A model generated the notes under the pieces. The model was not told where the DNA came from. It saw only the letters and a program-made list of their open reading frames with translations, and made no database searches. Shown here one piece after another: positions 34,906 to 43,899 of a stretch of 46,815 bases of DNA. Numbering within the stretch: position 1 is the stretch's first letter; every line of letters starts with the position of its first letter. A program made the translations under genes and the position numbers. Source of the DNA: Haloquadratum sp. (GTDB taxonomy: Archaea > Halobacteriota > Halobacteria > Halobacteriales > Haloferacaceae); NCBI GenBank assembly GCA_028275165.1, contig JAQCNF010000119.1:1-46815 (forward strand), given 5' to 3'.

Positions 34906-36174
34906 GTGACGGTCGTCAGAAACCTCGAAATCAAGCTCGACGTTACCGAAGAAGACTATCCAGTCCTTGATGAGACATTCGAGCAATTCCGTCAAGCCGC
35001 GCAACACGCCGCGGACTACGGCTGATCTGACGACCCTACTCAGATAATCGACAGCAAGAGCAAACTCCACGACGCCACGTACACCGACGTACCTGAAAAG
35101 ACAGACCTCACTGCAAACCACGTGCAAGCCGCGCGCACCCTCGCTGCGAACGCACTCGGTAACTGCAAAGACCGCATCCCCGAAGACAGGAAGAAAGCGA
35201 GTAAGTCCGAATTCCGCGGCACAGTGGTTGTCTACGATGGTCGCACGATAACGTACAACGACGACCGCTGCACGCTTTCCGCCGTCGAAGACCGCGTCAC
35301 CGCGGAATTCATCGTACCCGAAGATACTCGCGGAGCGCCGTTCGAAGAATACTGAGAGAGTCCCGAGTGGGAACGCGGTGAGGCGACACTACACAAGCGC
35401 GACGACACATATTGTCTACACGCGTCAATAAAAAAGGAACGCGAGGAAGACGAAGCGTCCACATCCGAGTACGGAGCCGTACTCGGCGTAGACCTCAGCG
35501 TAGACGACTACCTCGCCGTCACCTCGACTGGCGCGTTCCTCGGCAACGCAGACTACCTCAACCACAAGCGTGCGGAGTACGAACGCCGTCGTAAAAATTA
35601 CAGCAGACGGGGACCCGGAGCGCCCACTTGACGTTGAAATTCATCGGTGACAGGTTCTCGAATTGGAGCGAGGATTACTTGCATCGCGTTGTGCTCGCAC
35701 TGGTTTTTCAACCCCGCCGACACGATTGTGACGCGATGGCGTTCGAGAACTTGAAACAGATCCGAAAGGGTATCTCGAGCGCTTCCAAATTCCAGCAGTA
35801 GGTATTCAACAAGCTCCGAGAACTCGTTGAGTACAAGCCCGAAGAGTACGACAACACTGTGGATGACGTGAAGCCACAATACACGTCACAGCGGTGTAGC
35901 CACTCGGAGTGCGGTTCACGCACGATCATAAACCCGACGGTGACGAGTTTGAGTGTCTGAACTGGGAAAGGAACTTCACGCTGACTACAACGCCGCTCGG
36001 AATGTTGGATGGCGTCTTGTTCAGCATTGGCTCCAATCTGGTGCTGGACGGGCGGACTGTCAGGTCGCCCTCAACTCAGGGATGGTGAACGCGAACGGCG
36101 AGTTTACGCCTGCCACGTCTCGTGGCCAGGGCGGGAGTCCACTGACAAGCCCAGTCTTAGCGGTGGGTACCTGA
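34906..36174 (+). pseudogene. Decayed TnpB (IS1341-type), nearly full length
   Basis: From a GTG at 34906 the relic reads VTVVRNLEIKLDVTEEDYPV, stops at 35024, and continues in fragments: RTITYNDDRCTLSAVEDRV, a stop at 35354, a RuvC-I piece LGVDLSVDDYLAVTSTGAFL with NADYLNHKRAEYERRR near 35480-35590, then several frameshifts, and a C-terminal part with [12 protein letters not shown] followed by VALNSGMVNANGEFTP, ending at 36172-36174. Both ends of the element are visible (34781 and about 36307). The protein cannot be made. Confidence 0.85.
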
Positions 36175-36307
36175 CATCCCACTCTACAGAGAAAGCAAGG
36201 CGAGTGTCTCGGCTTTGTTCTCGATTGGAAATCGAAGACTTCCGTTCCCGTGATGACGCTTTGGGTCTTGAGCCATTTCATTTGATCCCAAGGCAGTTCA
36301 CAGAAGT
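36175..36307 (+). repeat. Right end of the tnpB relic
   Basis: After the tnpB stop the sequence carries GATTGGAAATC, CCGTGATGACG, GGGTCTTGAGCCA and AAGGCAGTTCAC (36289-36301). The same series closes the relic at 38.0 kb and occurs alone at 23.9 kb. In IS200/IS605 elements this region encodes the 3' end of the guide (omega/reRNA). Confidence 0.65.
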
Positions 36308-36531
36308 ATAACTCGTGTGTCTCGAAGTCAAACCAAAATCTGTGTCGTGACGACTTTGAAATCACCTGTTCTCAAGGTGTTCACACAAGCGATCATTTGA
36401 TACGACTACTTTTCGACGCTCTACATGAGCTAATACAGTGGTCTCGACAGGAGAGCACACGCGGCTCCGTAGTTACACGTATATCGCCAACATGTCGTCT
36501 GTTAGTCTTTTGTGGGCATCGCTTCGGCACA

Positions 36532-36537
36532 TTTATA
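36532..36537 (+). promoter_or_regulatory. TATA box for lsm-rpl37e
   Basis: TTTATA in CATTTATATTTG, centred about 27 bases before the lsm ATG at 36562; spacing of a leaderless transcript. Confidence 0.6.
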
Positions 36538-36561
36538 TTTGCGACCAAACGCGGATGTGAT

Positions 36562-36792
36562 ATGAGTGGACGACCCCTTGACGTGCTTGAAGCTGCTCTG
36601 GAGGATACGGTGACCATTACGTTGAAAGATGGAACACGCTACGTTGGGGAATTACAGGGGTATGATCAGCATATGAACGCGGTGTTGGACCCACCAGCAT
36701 CAGCAGATTTGACAACTGAGCAGGCTAGCTACGTCGCTGTTGAAGACACAATGATTATACGCGGCGATAACGTGGTTTCAATCAATCTATGA
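36562..36792 (+). CDS. lsm: Sm-like archaeal protein (Lsm)
   Basis: A 76-residue Sm-fold protein that forms heptameric rings binding U-rich RNA. The Sm1 motif covers [19 protein letters not shown] and Sm2 covers [11 protein letters not shown]. The ATG at 36562 follows a TATA box by 27 bases, so a longer frame from 36397 is not needed. The stop overlaps the ATG of rpl37e (ATGA), a pairing conserved in archaea. The two genes are enclosed by tnpB relics on both sides. Confidence 0.95.
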   Translation: MSGRPLDVLEAALEDTVTITLKDGTRYVGELQGYDQHMNAVLDPPASADLTTEQASYVAVEDTMIIRGDNVVSINL

Positions 36793-36965
36793 CCGGTGCA
36801 GGAACACCAAGCCAAGGGAAGAAAAACAAAACGACCCATGTGAAGTGCCGACGGTGTGGAGAGAAGTCATATCATACGCGAAAGAAGGTATGCTCTTCGT
36901 GTGGGTTTGGGAAGACAGCAAAACGAAGAGATTACGAATGGAGTTCGAAGACGGGCGATAATTAA
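36789..36965 (+). CDS. rpl37e: Ribosomal protein L37e
   Basis: A 58-residue zinc-ribbon protein of the large subunit. Zinc ligands are Cys20-x2-Cys23 and Cys35-x2-Cys38 ([20 protein letters not shown]). The N-terminus [17 protein letters not shown] is the classical L37e start. It overlaps the lsm stop by four bases (ATGA). An IS left end starts about 25 bases beyond its stop, so any downstream co-transcription with purF is broken up. Confidence 0.96.
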   Translation: MTGAGTPSQGKKNKTTHVKCRRCGEKSYHTRKKVCSSCGFGKTAKRRDYEWSSKTGDN

Positions 36966-36985
36966 GCCGGCTTCATCGTGAATCA

Positions 36986-38079
36986 AGGCGAATACCTCGG
37001 GCTTGACCCGTTTAGGAGGAAGCCGACACTCCATCACACATTCCACGTTTGATGATCAACAGACGCGTCTCGCATCATATGTATTTAAATACTTTGATTC
37101 ATACCACCAACTTATTGCGATTGTTCGAAACATCCAGATAAAGCTCAATGATCCCGAGGACAGACAGAATGTTCTCGATGAGATGTTCGAGTAATTCCGT
37201 CAGGCGACCCAACACGTCGCTGACAACGGATGGAACGACAACCCCTCCGAAATTACGGTCACGGAGAATGCGCTCCATCATGAAACGTATTCTGACGTTC
37301 GTGAGGCCCTCTCCCTGCAATCCAGTCTCGTCCAGAGTGCCCGTAATCTTGCCACCACAGCACTCCTTTCCGCCACCAGCACTGTCCTTGACAATGCAGA
37401 CTCCCTCAACCACAAGCGCGACGAGTGTGAACGTCGTCGCGGAAACCTACGACAGACAGGCACTCGTTCGGCGCACCTCATGATCAAGAACATCGGCAGT
37501 CGTTTCGCTCGGTGGAGTGTTGATTACATCCATAGAGTATCAAAACCCTTGTTCAAGAAGCTGTTGCGAACGACTGTACGGCGATTGCGTTTGAGAAGCT
37601 GAAGCATATCCGCAAGCGTATCTCAAACGGCTCAAAGTTCCAGCAGTGGGCGTTTCGTGAACTGCAACACTACGTCGAATACAAAGCCGAAGAATGCGGG
37701 ATTGATGTGGACGATGTAAAGCTACACTACACAAGTCAACAGTGTAGCCATTCTGTGTGTGGCTTTACCCGCAAAAATAACCGCGATGGCGACGAGTTTG
37801 AGTGTCTGAAATGCGGAAAGGAGTTACACGCAGATGACAATGCCGCCCGAAACGTCGGGTGGCGTCTCAGCACTGGCTCAAGTCTGGTGCTGAATGAGCC
37901 ACCAGTCAACTGGCTCTGAAGTTAGGGACAGTGAGCACGACTGGTCACTTTCGACCGACTGCGCTACGCAGTGAGAACGGGAGTCCACTGACAAGCCTCA
38001 GGGTCGTACGGAAATCGAAGATTTCCGTGATGACGAGAGACGAAATCTCTCGAACCACTCGACCCTGAGGCAGTTGACG
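36986..38079 (+). mobile_element. Fourth tnpB-type element relic (left end to right end)
   Basis: The left end resembles the 34781 hairpin (CTCGGGC-TTGA-CCCG at 36996-37010, then AGGAGGAAGCCG). The tnpB relic at 37098-37919 follows. The right end has AAATCGAAGATTTCC, GTGATGACG, CTCGACCC and TGAGGCAGTTGACG (to about 38079). It lies between rpl37e and purF. Confidence 0.75.
37098..37919 (+). pseudogene. Internally deleted TnpB relic
   Basis: The N-terminal part reads HQLIAIVRNIQIKLNDPEDR with a stop at 37192, then HETYSDVREALSLQSSLVQ. The next segment jumps to NADSLNHKRDECERRR, which in the 34.9 kb copy lies after RuvC-I; about 120 codons including the RuvC-I aspartate are missing. After a frameshift it continues with [14 protein letters not shown] (RuvC-II) and a well-kept zinc ribbon, CSHSVCGFT...[21 protein letters not shown], to a stop at 37917-37919. 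The conserved C-terminus suggests this copy decayed more recently than the others. Confidence 0.85.
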
Positions 38080-38347
38080 ACTTGAGATCAAGCGGATTTT
38101 CGGTTCAGGTATGAACTCCAGGTGACCCGCAAGAGAAGCTCGGAGAGAATTTGCCTGATGAATGCAACACGAGATGGCGAACTCTTCGTGATGAGTCCAA
38201 GTTCGTCTCCCGAATCGGTTATGCCTGAGAGACTTCACATCCTGCATATATGTGGTATATAGGAGTTCAGTGAGATGTTCTTCATCAAAAACCGGCAAGA
38301 AAAATATATCCACGGGGTTTTTGACATTTCGGCCTCCATTCACTAAC
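38080..38347. other. Upstream region of purF
   Basis: About 270 bases. A TATA-like AAATATAT near 38303-38312 lies about 40 bases before the purF ATG. An open frame on the minus strand (37945-38355) crosses the purF start and IS end and shows no family motif. Confidence 0.4.
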
Positions 38348-39910
38348 ATGCCCAACGGGCGGGAGTTACCCCCGACACCCGGACGAGAAACGGCTGAATC
38401 GGATTCTCACGAACACGATACTGATCATCCGACTGAAAAATGTGGAGTGGTTGGTGTGGCGTTTGCAGACCGACAAGCTGCACGCCCGCTGTACTACTCG
38501 TTGTATGCGCTTCAACATCGCGGACAGGAGTCTGCGGGTATTGTCACACATGATGGCTTTCAGCAGCACAGCCACGTCGGTATGGGACTAGTTGGCGATG
38601 CATTCCAGGCAGACGACCTAAACAGATTAACAGGTGGAACTGGTATCGGGCACGTCCGGTATCCAACGTCTGGAGGCGTGAATACGTGTTGTGCACAGCC
38701 ATTTTCGGTCTCGTTCAAATCCGGGTCGTTAGGACTTTCACACAACGGAAACTTAGTCAATGCAGATGAAATTCGAGACGAACTGGAGTCGCTTGGTCAT
38801 GCATTCACCTCAACCGGAGATACGGAGGTAATCGCACACGAACTTGCACGAAATCTATTAGAAGCTGATCTTGTCCGGGCGATACGACGAACAATGAGTC
38901 GCATCCACGGATCGTACGCCTTGACCATCATGCATGATGAAACAGTCTTCGGTGTCCGCGACCCAGAGGGAAATCGCCCGCTATGCATCGGTGAGATAGA
39001 GGATGGGTATATCTTAGCATCAGAGTCGGCTGCGATTGACACTCTTGATGGCTCACTCATTCGGGACATCCGACCAGGTGAATTGGTTGTACTTGAATCT
39101 GATGGGTCAGGATACGAGTCGTATCAGCTTGTTGATGATGTATCGACTGCGCACTGCTTTTTTGAGCACGTCTATTTTGCCCGTCCTGATTCGGTTATTG
39201 ATGATACTTTAGTATATGAAGCACGTCGAAATCTTGGCAGAGAGCTTTGGCATGAACACGGAATCGAGACCGATGTTGTGATGCCAGTCCCAGACTCTGG
39301 CCGTGCATTTGCATCTGGATACGCTGATGCAGCGACAGAGTTTCGAGTCGATGGCACCCCTCGGGCGTCGGATGCCGAAACCATTGAATTTGCTGAAGGA
39401 TTGATGAAAAATCGATACGTTGGTCGAACATTTATTATGCCGACACAGGATGAGCGTGAACAAGCGGTTCGACTCAAACTGAATCCAATCAAAAGTACGA
39501 TTGAAAACCGCTCAGTGACGATTATTGATGATAGTATCGTTCGAGGGACGACCTCAAAACAACTCGTGTCTTTACTTCGAGATGCAGGTGCCAAGGAGGT
39601 ACACGTGAGAATAGGTGCACCAAAGATTGTTGCACCGTGTTATATGGGTATTGACATGGCATCGCGAGATGAGCTTATTGCAGCTAATAAATCTGTCGAC
39701 GAGATTCGTGCTGCTATTGAGGCTGATAGTTTAGGATATCTCTCGATCAACGCAGTTTCGAAAGTTTTGGACGAGAGCGAGTCCGAGCTCTGTCTTGGAT
39801 GTGTCACCGGAGAATATCCATACGATATTGAAGGAGAACGGACCGATAGAGAGGTGAACCGCCCGCAAATTGGCGACGCAGGGTCAACTCCAGCCGGAGC
39901 CGATGACTGA
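38348..39910 (+). CDS. purF: Amidophosphoribosyltransferase
   Basis: A 520-residue enzyme of the first step of purine synthesis, making phosphoribosylamine from PRPP and glutamine. The Ntn-hydrolase nucleophile is Cys32 in EKCGVVGV; a 31-residue polar leader precedes it and must be cut off for activity. The PRPP loop reads VTIIDDSIVRGTTSKQ. Cysteines matching the iron-sulfur ligands of Bacillus PurF are present (STAHCFFEHVYF, APCYMGID, and CLGC), so a 4Fe-4S cluster is likely. The start at 38348 follows the family. It is convergent with the DUF655 gene, 16 bases away. Confidence 0.95.
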   Translation: MPNGRELPPTPGRETAESDSHEHDTDHPTEKCGVVGVAFADRQAARPLYYSLYALQHRGQESAGIVTHDGFQQHSHVGMGLVGDAFQADDLNRLTGGTGIGHVRYPTSGGVNTCCAQPFSVSFKSGSLGLSHNGNLVNADEIRDELESLGHAFTSTGDTEVIAHELARNLLEADLVRAIRRTMSRIHGSYALTIMHDETVFGVRDPEGNRPLCIGEIEDGYILASESAAIDTLDGSLIRDIRPGELVVLESDGSGYESYQLVDDVSTAHCFFEHVYFARPDSVIDDTLVYEARRNLGRELWHEHGIETDVVMPVPDSGRAFASGYADAATEFRVDGTPRASDAETIEFAEGLMKNRYVGRTFIMPTQDEREQAVRLKLNPIKSTIENRSVTIIDDSIVRGTTSKQLVSLLRDAGAKEVHVRIGAPKIVAPCYMGIDMASRDELIAANKSVDEIRAAIEADSLGYLSINAVSKVLDESESELCLGCVTGEYPYDIEGERTDREVNRPQIGDAGSTPAGADD

Positions 39911-39926
39911 CCATGTCAAAGGCGGT

Positions 39927-40535
39927 CTACTCACTCGGAGCCACGAACACATTATATTTCAGATCATTTTCACGGATTTCCTCAAGAATCCGTTCGGCTA
40001 ATATCTCAGCGGGATTGTGCAATCCGGTAATTCGTTGTTCGATCTCAGAGAAAGAGGTAAATGGTCCCCGCTTTCGCTGGTCAAGAATGTCGTTGCGGAG
40101 TTTCTTTCCAATTCCTGGGAGCAGATTTAATTGGTGTAATCTAAGAGTAATCGGTTGGGCTTCGTTATAAAACGAGACGAATCGATCCTCATCGCTCTGA
40201 ATAATCTCTTCAACAGCATATTTCAGCTCATTTTGTCCTGTTGTCGACAGAGCATCGTACCCAACTTGTCTGAATCCGTCGACTGCTTTTCGTGCCTCAG
40301 TTGGGCCAATAACGACACGATCACCGATTGAAACATCTGCATCAGTTTCGAAAGTAAGTTCGTAGAGTCGGAAATCCTCCTCTTCGATACCATAGGCTAT
40401 CGGCTCTTGCTGCGATCGCGGGCGGTCTGGATTCGTCTGTCCATGCGGGATATGATCCAAGATGATTGCATGGCGGTGGTCTGCCGACTCATCATCACTA
40501 CTCTTCTCGGAGTCACCACTCTCACTCGCAGTCAT
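39927..40535 (-). CDS. DUF655 family protein (OB-fold plus helix-hairpin-helix)
   Basis: A 202-residue archaeal protein. After an acidic N-terminal 30 residues, a beta-rich part (ADVSIGDRVVIGPTEARK) precedes a C-terminal helix-hairpin-helix, LNLLPGIGKKLRNDIL, near residues 135-150, typical of non-specific nucleic-acid binding. It lies 41 bases after rpoF in rpl21e-rpoF-DUF655, a conserved euryarchaeal set normally continued by rsmA. Here purF converges on it instead. Molecular function is not known. Confidence 0.9.
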   Translation of the reverse strand: MTASESGDSEKSSDDESADHRHAIILDHIPHGQTNPDRPRSQQEPIAYGIEEEDFRLYELTFETDADVSIGDRVVIGPTEARKAVDGFRQVGYDALSTTGQNELKYAVEEIIQSDEDRFVSFYNEAQPITLRLHQLNLLPGIGKKLRNDILDQRKRGPFTSFSEIEQRITGLHNPAEILAERILEEIRENDLKYNVFVAPSE

Positions 40536-40576
40536 GGCAAATACTACACAAAGAAGTTATTTAAACAGTAGGTCAC

Positions 40577-40933
40577 TTACAGGTAGCGAGCAACGACATC
40601 TAAGATGTCGTCAAGTTCTGTCCCATCCAATGCATATCGTTCATGTGCATATACAGAACGGAGTTCATCCCGGCTCTGTGGTTTGAGGTCGGCAATTTTA
40701 ATCGCAGTCTGTGAGTCGACTTTCTCGAAATTAGCTAGCTCCTCTACGAATGTGCGGGATTCCTCCGGATCCAGCAACGCGAACCGGTTGACGTGCTCAA
40801 TTGCCCGTGCCAATTCATATCGAAGGTCCCTGTCCGGGTCGGCAGCGCGCTCAGCTTCGACGTCTTCAAGAAGGACCTTTATTTCAGCTACTGTCTGATA
40901 GTCTTGCCCGATCTTCTGTTTAAATATACTCAT
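40577..40933 (-). CDS. rpoF: DNA-directed RNA polymerase subunit F (Rpb4-like)
   Basis: A 118-residue helical protein of the Rpb4 family. With subunit E (Rpb7) it forms the polymerase stalk that helps open complex formation and RNA binding. Conserved text includes LARAIEHVNRFALLDPEESR and VDSQTAIKIADLKPQ. It starts 11 bases after the rpl21e stop. The Rpb7 gene is not in this window. Confidence 0.93.
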   Translation of the reverse strand: MSIFKQKIGQDYQTVAEIKVLLEDVEAERAADPDRDLRYELARAIEHVNRFALLDPEESRTFVEELANFEKVDSQTAIKIADLKPQSRDELRSVYAHERYALDGTELDDILDVVARYL

Positions 40934-40944
40934 CAGACGATAAC

Positions 40945-41235
40945 TTATTGTTGGGCGCGAAGATGTGCTGGCCGTGCGATCAAGATTTTCTCTTTGCCGC
41001 CATCAACAATTTCGACCTTGTAAGCGCGGCCCTGTGTACCAATTACCTCGCCAGTGTGGCCATTAAACCGAGGGTGGAATCGCCCTGCCTGAGTACTTGG
41101 ATCAATTGTCAGGTGGACTTTCTGACCAACTTCATATTCTTGAATCGCTCGTTGTGGTGGAGATGTACCGCGGTCTCGCGGTGAGTTAGAGAGTTTACCA
41201 CGTGTTCCTTGCAGAGGTCCATTAGAGCTAGGCAT
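40945..41235 (-). CDS. rpl21e: Ribosomal protein L21e
   Basis: A 96-residue SH3-like large-subunit protein: [14 protein letters not shown] near the start, then [20 protein letters not shown] and [20 protein letters not shown]. Length is normal. It heads rpl21e-rpoF-DUF655. A TATA-like TTTTATTACT (41263-41272) lies about 32 bases upstream, leaving a very short leader. Confidence 0.95.
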   Translation of the reverse strand: MPSSNGPLQGTRGKLSNSPRDRGTSPPQRAIQEYEVGQKVHLTIDPSTQAGRFHPRFNGHTGEVIGTQGRAYKVEIVDGGKEKILIARPAHLRAQQ

Positions 41236-41559
41236 TGTAATGATATGTTATACTGCTGAGATAGTAATAAAAGACACGTTCTATGTATCACCAACGGTGC
41301 AGTTGCGACTGGGATCGGTTTGGTTAAGATTTCAAATATCAGTGCACCCTGACCGTGTTGGATTCACTTTTTGAGTATGCTCGCCTGTGTTCTTCATGTC
41401 GAGAGAGAACAGACGAGTCGTGTCGCGAAATATGTGCTGGGCTGTCTGAATCGTATTTGTCTCTTCGCAGTAGTTACCAGCGAGCAGATCACTGATACTG
41501 GACATCTTCATCGACACATAGCTAAAAGGATAAATCAGATGCAGGTGTAGAGGATTGAT
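41236..41559. other. Divergent intergenic region
   Basis: About 320 bases between rpl21e and the small membrane protein. Contains the rpl21e promoter; no gene, RNA or repeat is evident elsewhere. Confidence 0.4.
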
Positions 41560-41811
41560 ATGTCACAAGACCACAGCCGAGCAGCCGAGCAACCGCAAAG
41601 TGCTAAAGCTGGTGATGACTCGGATACCGATCTGAGTTCACAATTAGAGACGTTCGGGGCAGGTGTGACAATCTGTATTCTAACAGGTGCTAGTATTGGC
41701 GTGGCTGCCATGTGGTTCTTAGATAGTAACAGTGCCCTTCCGCTGTTGATAGGATTGGGTGGGGGGTTCATGATTTCACCGCTACTCGGTGTCCTTCTCC
41801 TTCGAGTGTAA
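41560..41811 (+). CDS. Small two-segment membrane protein, unknown function
   Basis: An 83-residue protein: a polar acidic N-terminus of about 30 residues, then two hydrophobic segments (GAGVTICILTGASIGVAAMW and LPLLIGLGGGFMISPLLGVL) separated by a short loop. The acidic N-terminus is typical of haloarchaeal proteins and supports a real gene. No family recognised. Confidence 0.65.
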   Translation: MSQDHSRAAEQPQSAKAGDDSDTDLSSQLETFGAGVTICILTGASIGVAAMWFLDSNSALPLLIGLGGGFMISPLLGVLLLRV

Positions 41812-42043
41812 TCCTTCGACTGGGCACCTCAACAGTGCATTGGTCTCGTACTCATTTCGCCTCTATCACGTCCATCAATTGGTGTTCGTCGAATAGGCAG
41901 TGTGGTGCTGAGGCCACACTGAAAGATCACATACTACACTTTGATACAGTAATTTCATGTATATTCAACAGCATAGCGGGAAAACGGCGTTTGTGCTGGT
42001 CTGTCACAAATCAAGACAGAAGATCTCGAAAGAAGTGTGAAGG

Positions 42044-42310
42044 CTATATTCTACCGACGTTTTCAACGGTCACGCTCTCGACAGTCTGAACGCCCGCAAA
42101 TGCCTCTTCAACGGCCTCAGTTCCCCCTGCATCATCAGGAACGATCACAGTCGGCAGCAACGCAACTAAGCCAAAAGCCACATCATCGCGCTCGAATCCA
42201 TTTATTTTCGCACCTTCAGGCAGTGAATCTTCGAGCGTTTCCTGTAGTTCATCTAAGTCAATGTCAGGGCTATCAGGCATGACTTTGATTTTAGCGGCGA
42301 CTTTCCCCAT
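42044..42310 (-). CDS. ef1b: Translation elongation factor 1-beta
   Basis: An 88-residue exchange factor for elongation factor 1-alpha. Recognised by the N-terminal [19 protein letters not shown] and by [17 protein letters not shown]. The start at 42310 lies two bases after the stop of the zinc-finger gene, so the two are coupled. A start 11 codons upstream would overlap that gene and is not needed. Confidence 0.94.
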   Translation of the reverse strand: MGKVAAKIKVMPDSPDIDLDELQETLEDSLPEGAKINGFERDDVAFGLVALLPTVIVPDDAGGTEAVEEAFAGVQTVESVTVENVGRI

Positions 42311-42312
42311 CG

Positions 42313-42492
42313 TTATGGACCCAAAAACCCACATTCGGGGCACTCATATAAATTGCTCTGTTTACGACACTTGCCGCATCGAGAGATCTCTTCGCCGCAT
42401 TCTGGACACTTGAAGCTCGCAGCAGAGAGTCCCGAAATATTAATTCCACAGGACACGCACTGCTTTGTCTTTTGTTCGTCGGTCTTGCTCAT
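42313..42492 (-). CDS. Small zinc-finger protein (HVO_2753-like, 59 aa)
   Basis: A 59-residue protein with four Cys-x2-Cys knuckles: Cys12/15 (CVSCG), Cys29/32 (CPECG), Cys39/42 (CGKC) and Cys51/54 (CPECG). This is the pattern of the haloarchaeal microprotein HVO_2753, which has two zinc sites and is linked to ef1b in the same way. It is the first gene of a two-gene unit with ef1b. A TATA-like GATTAAAC is about 25 bases upstream of the ATG. Its role is not settled; the link to ef1b hints at translation. Confidence 0.92.
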   Translation of the reverse strand: MSKTDEQKTKQCVSCGINISGLSAASFKCPECGEEISRCGKCRKQSNLYECPECGFLGP

Positions 42493-42559
42493 ACAATTTC
42501 AGACCTTACGCCGACGTTTAATCGTTTTCTTTCCCGAGCAGTGGAAAAAGTATACGAAC

Positions 42560-43801
42560 TTACCCAAGTGCAACCGGCCCCAGTAACACAGCCATCAAAT
42601 GGACACGACGGGCGCGGACCCGCGGGGGAACGAGTCCGATCACTGTTGAAAATAGAAAGACGCCTCCTCCCAGCAAGCCAGCAAACCCGACTGAGAGTAT
42701 AATAAGCAAACCTAATACCAGTAGTACAAGAGGGCGTCGTGGGAGTCGTCGGACGATATCGAGATAGAGGTCACCGATCGTGACCAGTATTGCAATTCCG
42801 AGAGCAGCGGCTACCACAGTGATAATGAGCATCGAAACTAACCCGGCAGGGAGAGAACCCCCACCGAGTTCCGAGAGTGCAACCGTTACGCCACTTCGAG
42901 GCGAGCCTAAAACGGCGAGTGAAGCGACTGCAAAGACCGCTGTTGCCGTGTCTGCACCGCTCGTTGCGACTACGTAGGTTCGATCAGCACCTTGTCCGGC
43001 TACCCCACTTCCACCCGCACCACCAAGTGCTAAAACAGCAGCAACCCCGGATGAGACACCAGGCAAATATCCAACAAGTGCACCACCGCCAGTCCCAGCA
43101 AGCGCTGCCCGGACAGTCGAGAGTGGCGAAAGAGACAATTGCTCATATGTTTGTGGGGGAATCTCACCGTCAGCTGTGAGCGCATCAAGGAGCACTGGTG
43201 CGCCAAAAAGACCAGCAAAGATTGGGCCTAACATGGAGGCTGAGCCGTCGGGAGCAAGAATACCTGCGGCTGGAAGATCAAGCGCCAGGAATCCGAGTCC
43301 TGAGGCAATGCAAAAACAGATGATTCCACCACCTCGGGATCGCCATGTCGGTTCCATAATGACGAGTGCGCCTGCGATACCCAACAGTAGGAATGGTAAT
43401 ATTTCTCGGAGAAGTTCCTGCTGTGAGGCAATTATCCATGACAGTGGCACCGCGCCTATGAGTGCAGCAGTGAGGGAAATGCCACTCCCAAGGGCTGAAA
43501 GTCTAATTGCCTCTCGACCATATCCTTGTAATACAAGCCGGTGCCCGGGGAGAGCACCAGCCGCAGTAGCGGCCTCTGGAACACCGAGGACTAAGCCAGG
43601 AATTACTGAAAGAAATGTGTGCACAATGCCTGCTGATATGACAGCCGCCCCAACAGCTACTGCAGGTCCGGAGAGTGTCGGCGCAATTCCGACTAATAAG
43701 AAGGCGACACTGTTAACATGTAATCCAGGAACAAGCCCAGTTACGGTTCCGAGCGCGACTCCTGCAACAGCATATGATAATATGAGCAGTCCATCTCCCA
43801 T
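42560..43801 (-). CDS. TctA-like (DUF112) permease
   Basis: A 413-residue, very hydrophobic protein with about ten membrane segments. The TctA-type pattern is visible as GLVPGLHVNSVAFLLVGI near the start and YLPGVSSGVAAVLALGG in the middle, two related glycine-rich repeats typical of the tripartite tricarboxylate transporter large subunit group. No TctB or binding-protein gene is nearby, so it may work alone and on an unknown substrate. An ATG at 43801 is preferred; GTG three bases upstream is possible. It begins 98 bases after rpl12. Confidence 0.8.
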   Translation of the reverse strand: MGDGLLILSYAVAGVALGTVTGLVPGLHVNSVAFLLVGIAPTLSGPAVAVGAAVISAGIVHTFLSVIPGLVLGVPEAATAAGALPGHRLVLQGYGREAIRLSALGSGISLTAALIGAVPLSWIIASQQELLREILPFLLLGIAGALVIMEPTWRSRGGGIICFCIASGLGFLALDLPAAGILAPDGSASMLGPIFAGLFGAPVLLDALTADGEIPPQTYEQLSLSPLSTVRAALAGTGGGALVGYLPGVSSGVAAVLALGGAGGSGVAGQGADRTYVVATSGADTATAVFAVASLAVLGSPRSGVTVALSELGGGSLPAGLVSMLIITVVAAALGIAILVTIGDLYLDIVRRLPRRPLVLLVLGLLIILSVGFAGLLGGGVFLFSTVIGLVPPRVRARRVHLMAVLLGPVALG

Positions 43802-43899
43802 CACATTAGATGGAGCCGAACTGCTATTTATACTCTCAGTCGTCGTCGATAGAACGATTGGGCACCCAAGCGCTTACTTCTCGAAATCATGAATCCCAA

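Noticed and set aside
37945-38355. 136-codon open frame on the minus strand
   Set aside because: It crosses the purF start and the IS right end, has no family motif, and its start lies inside the purF coding region.
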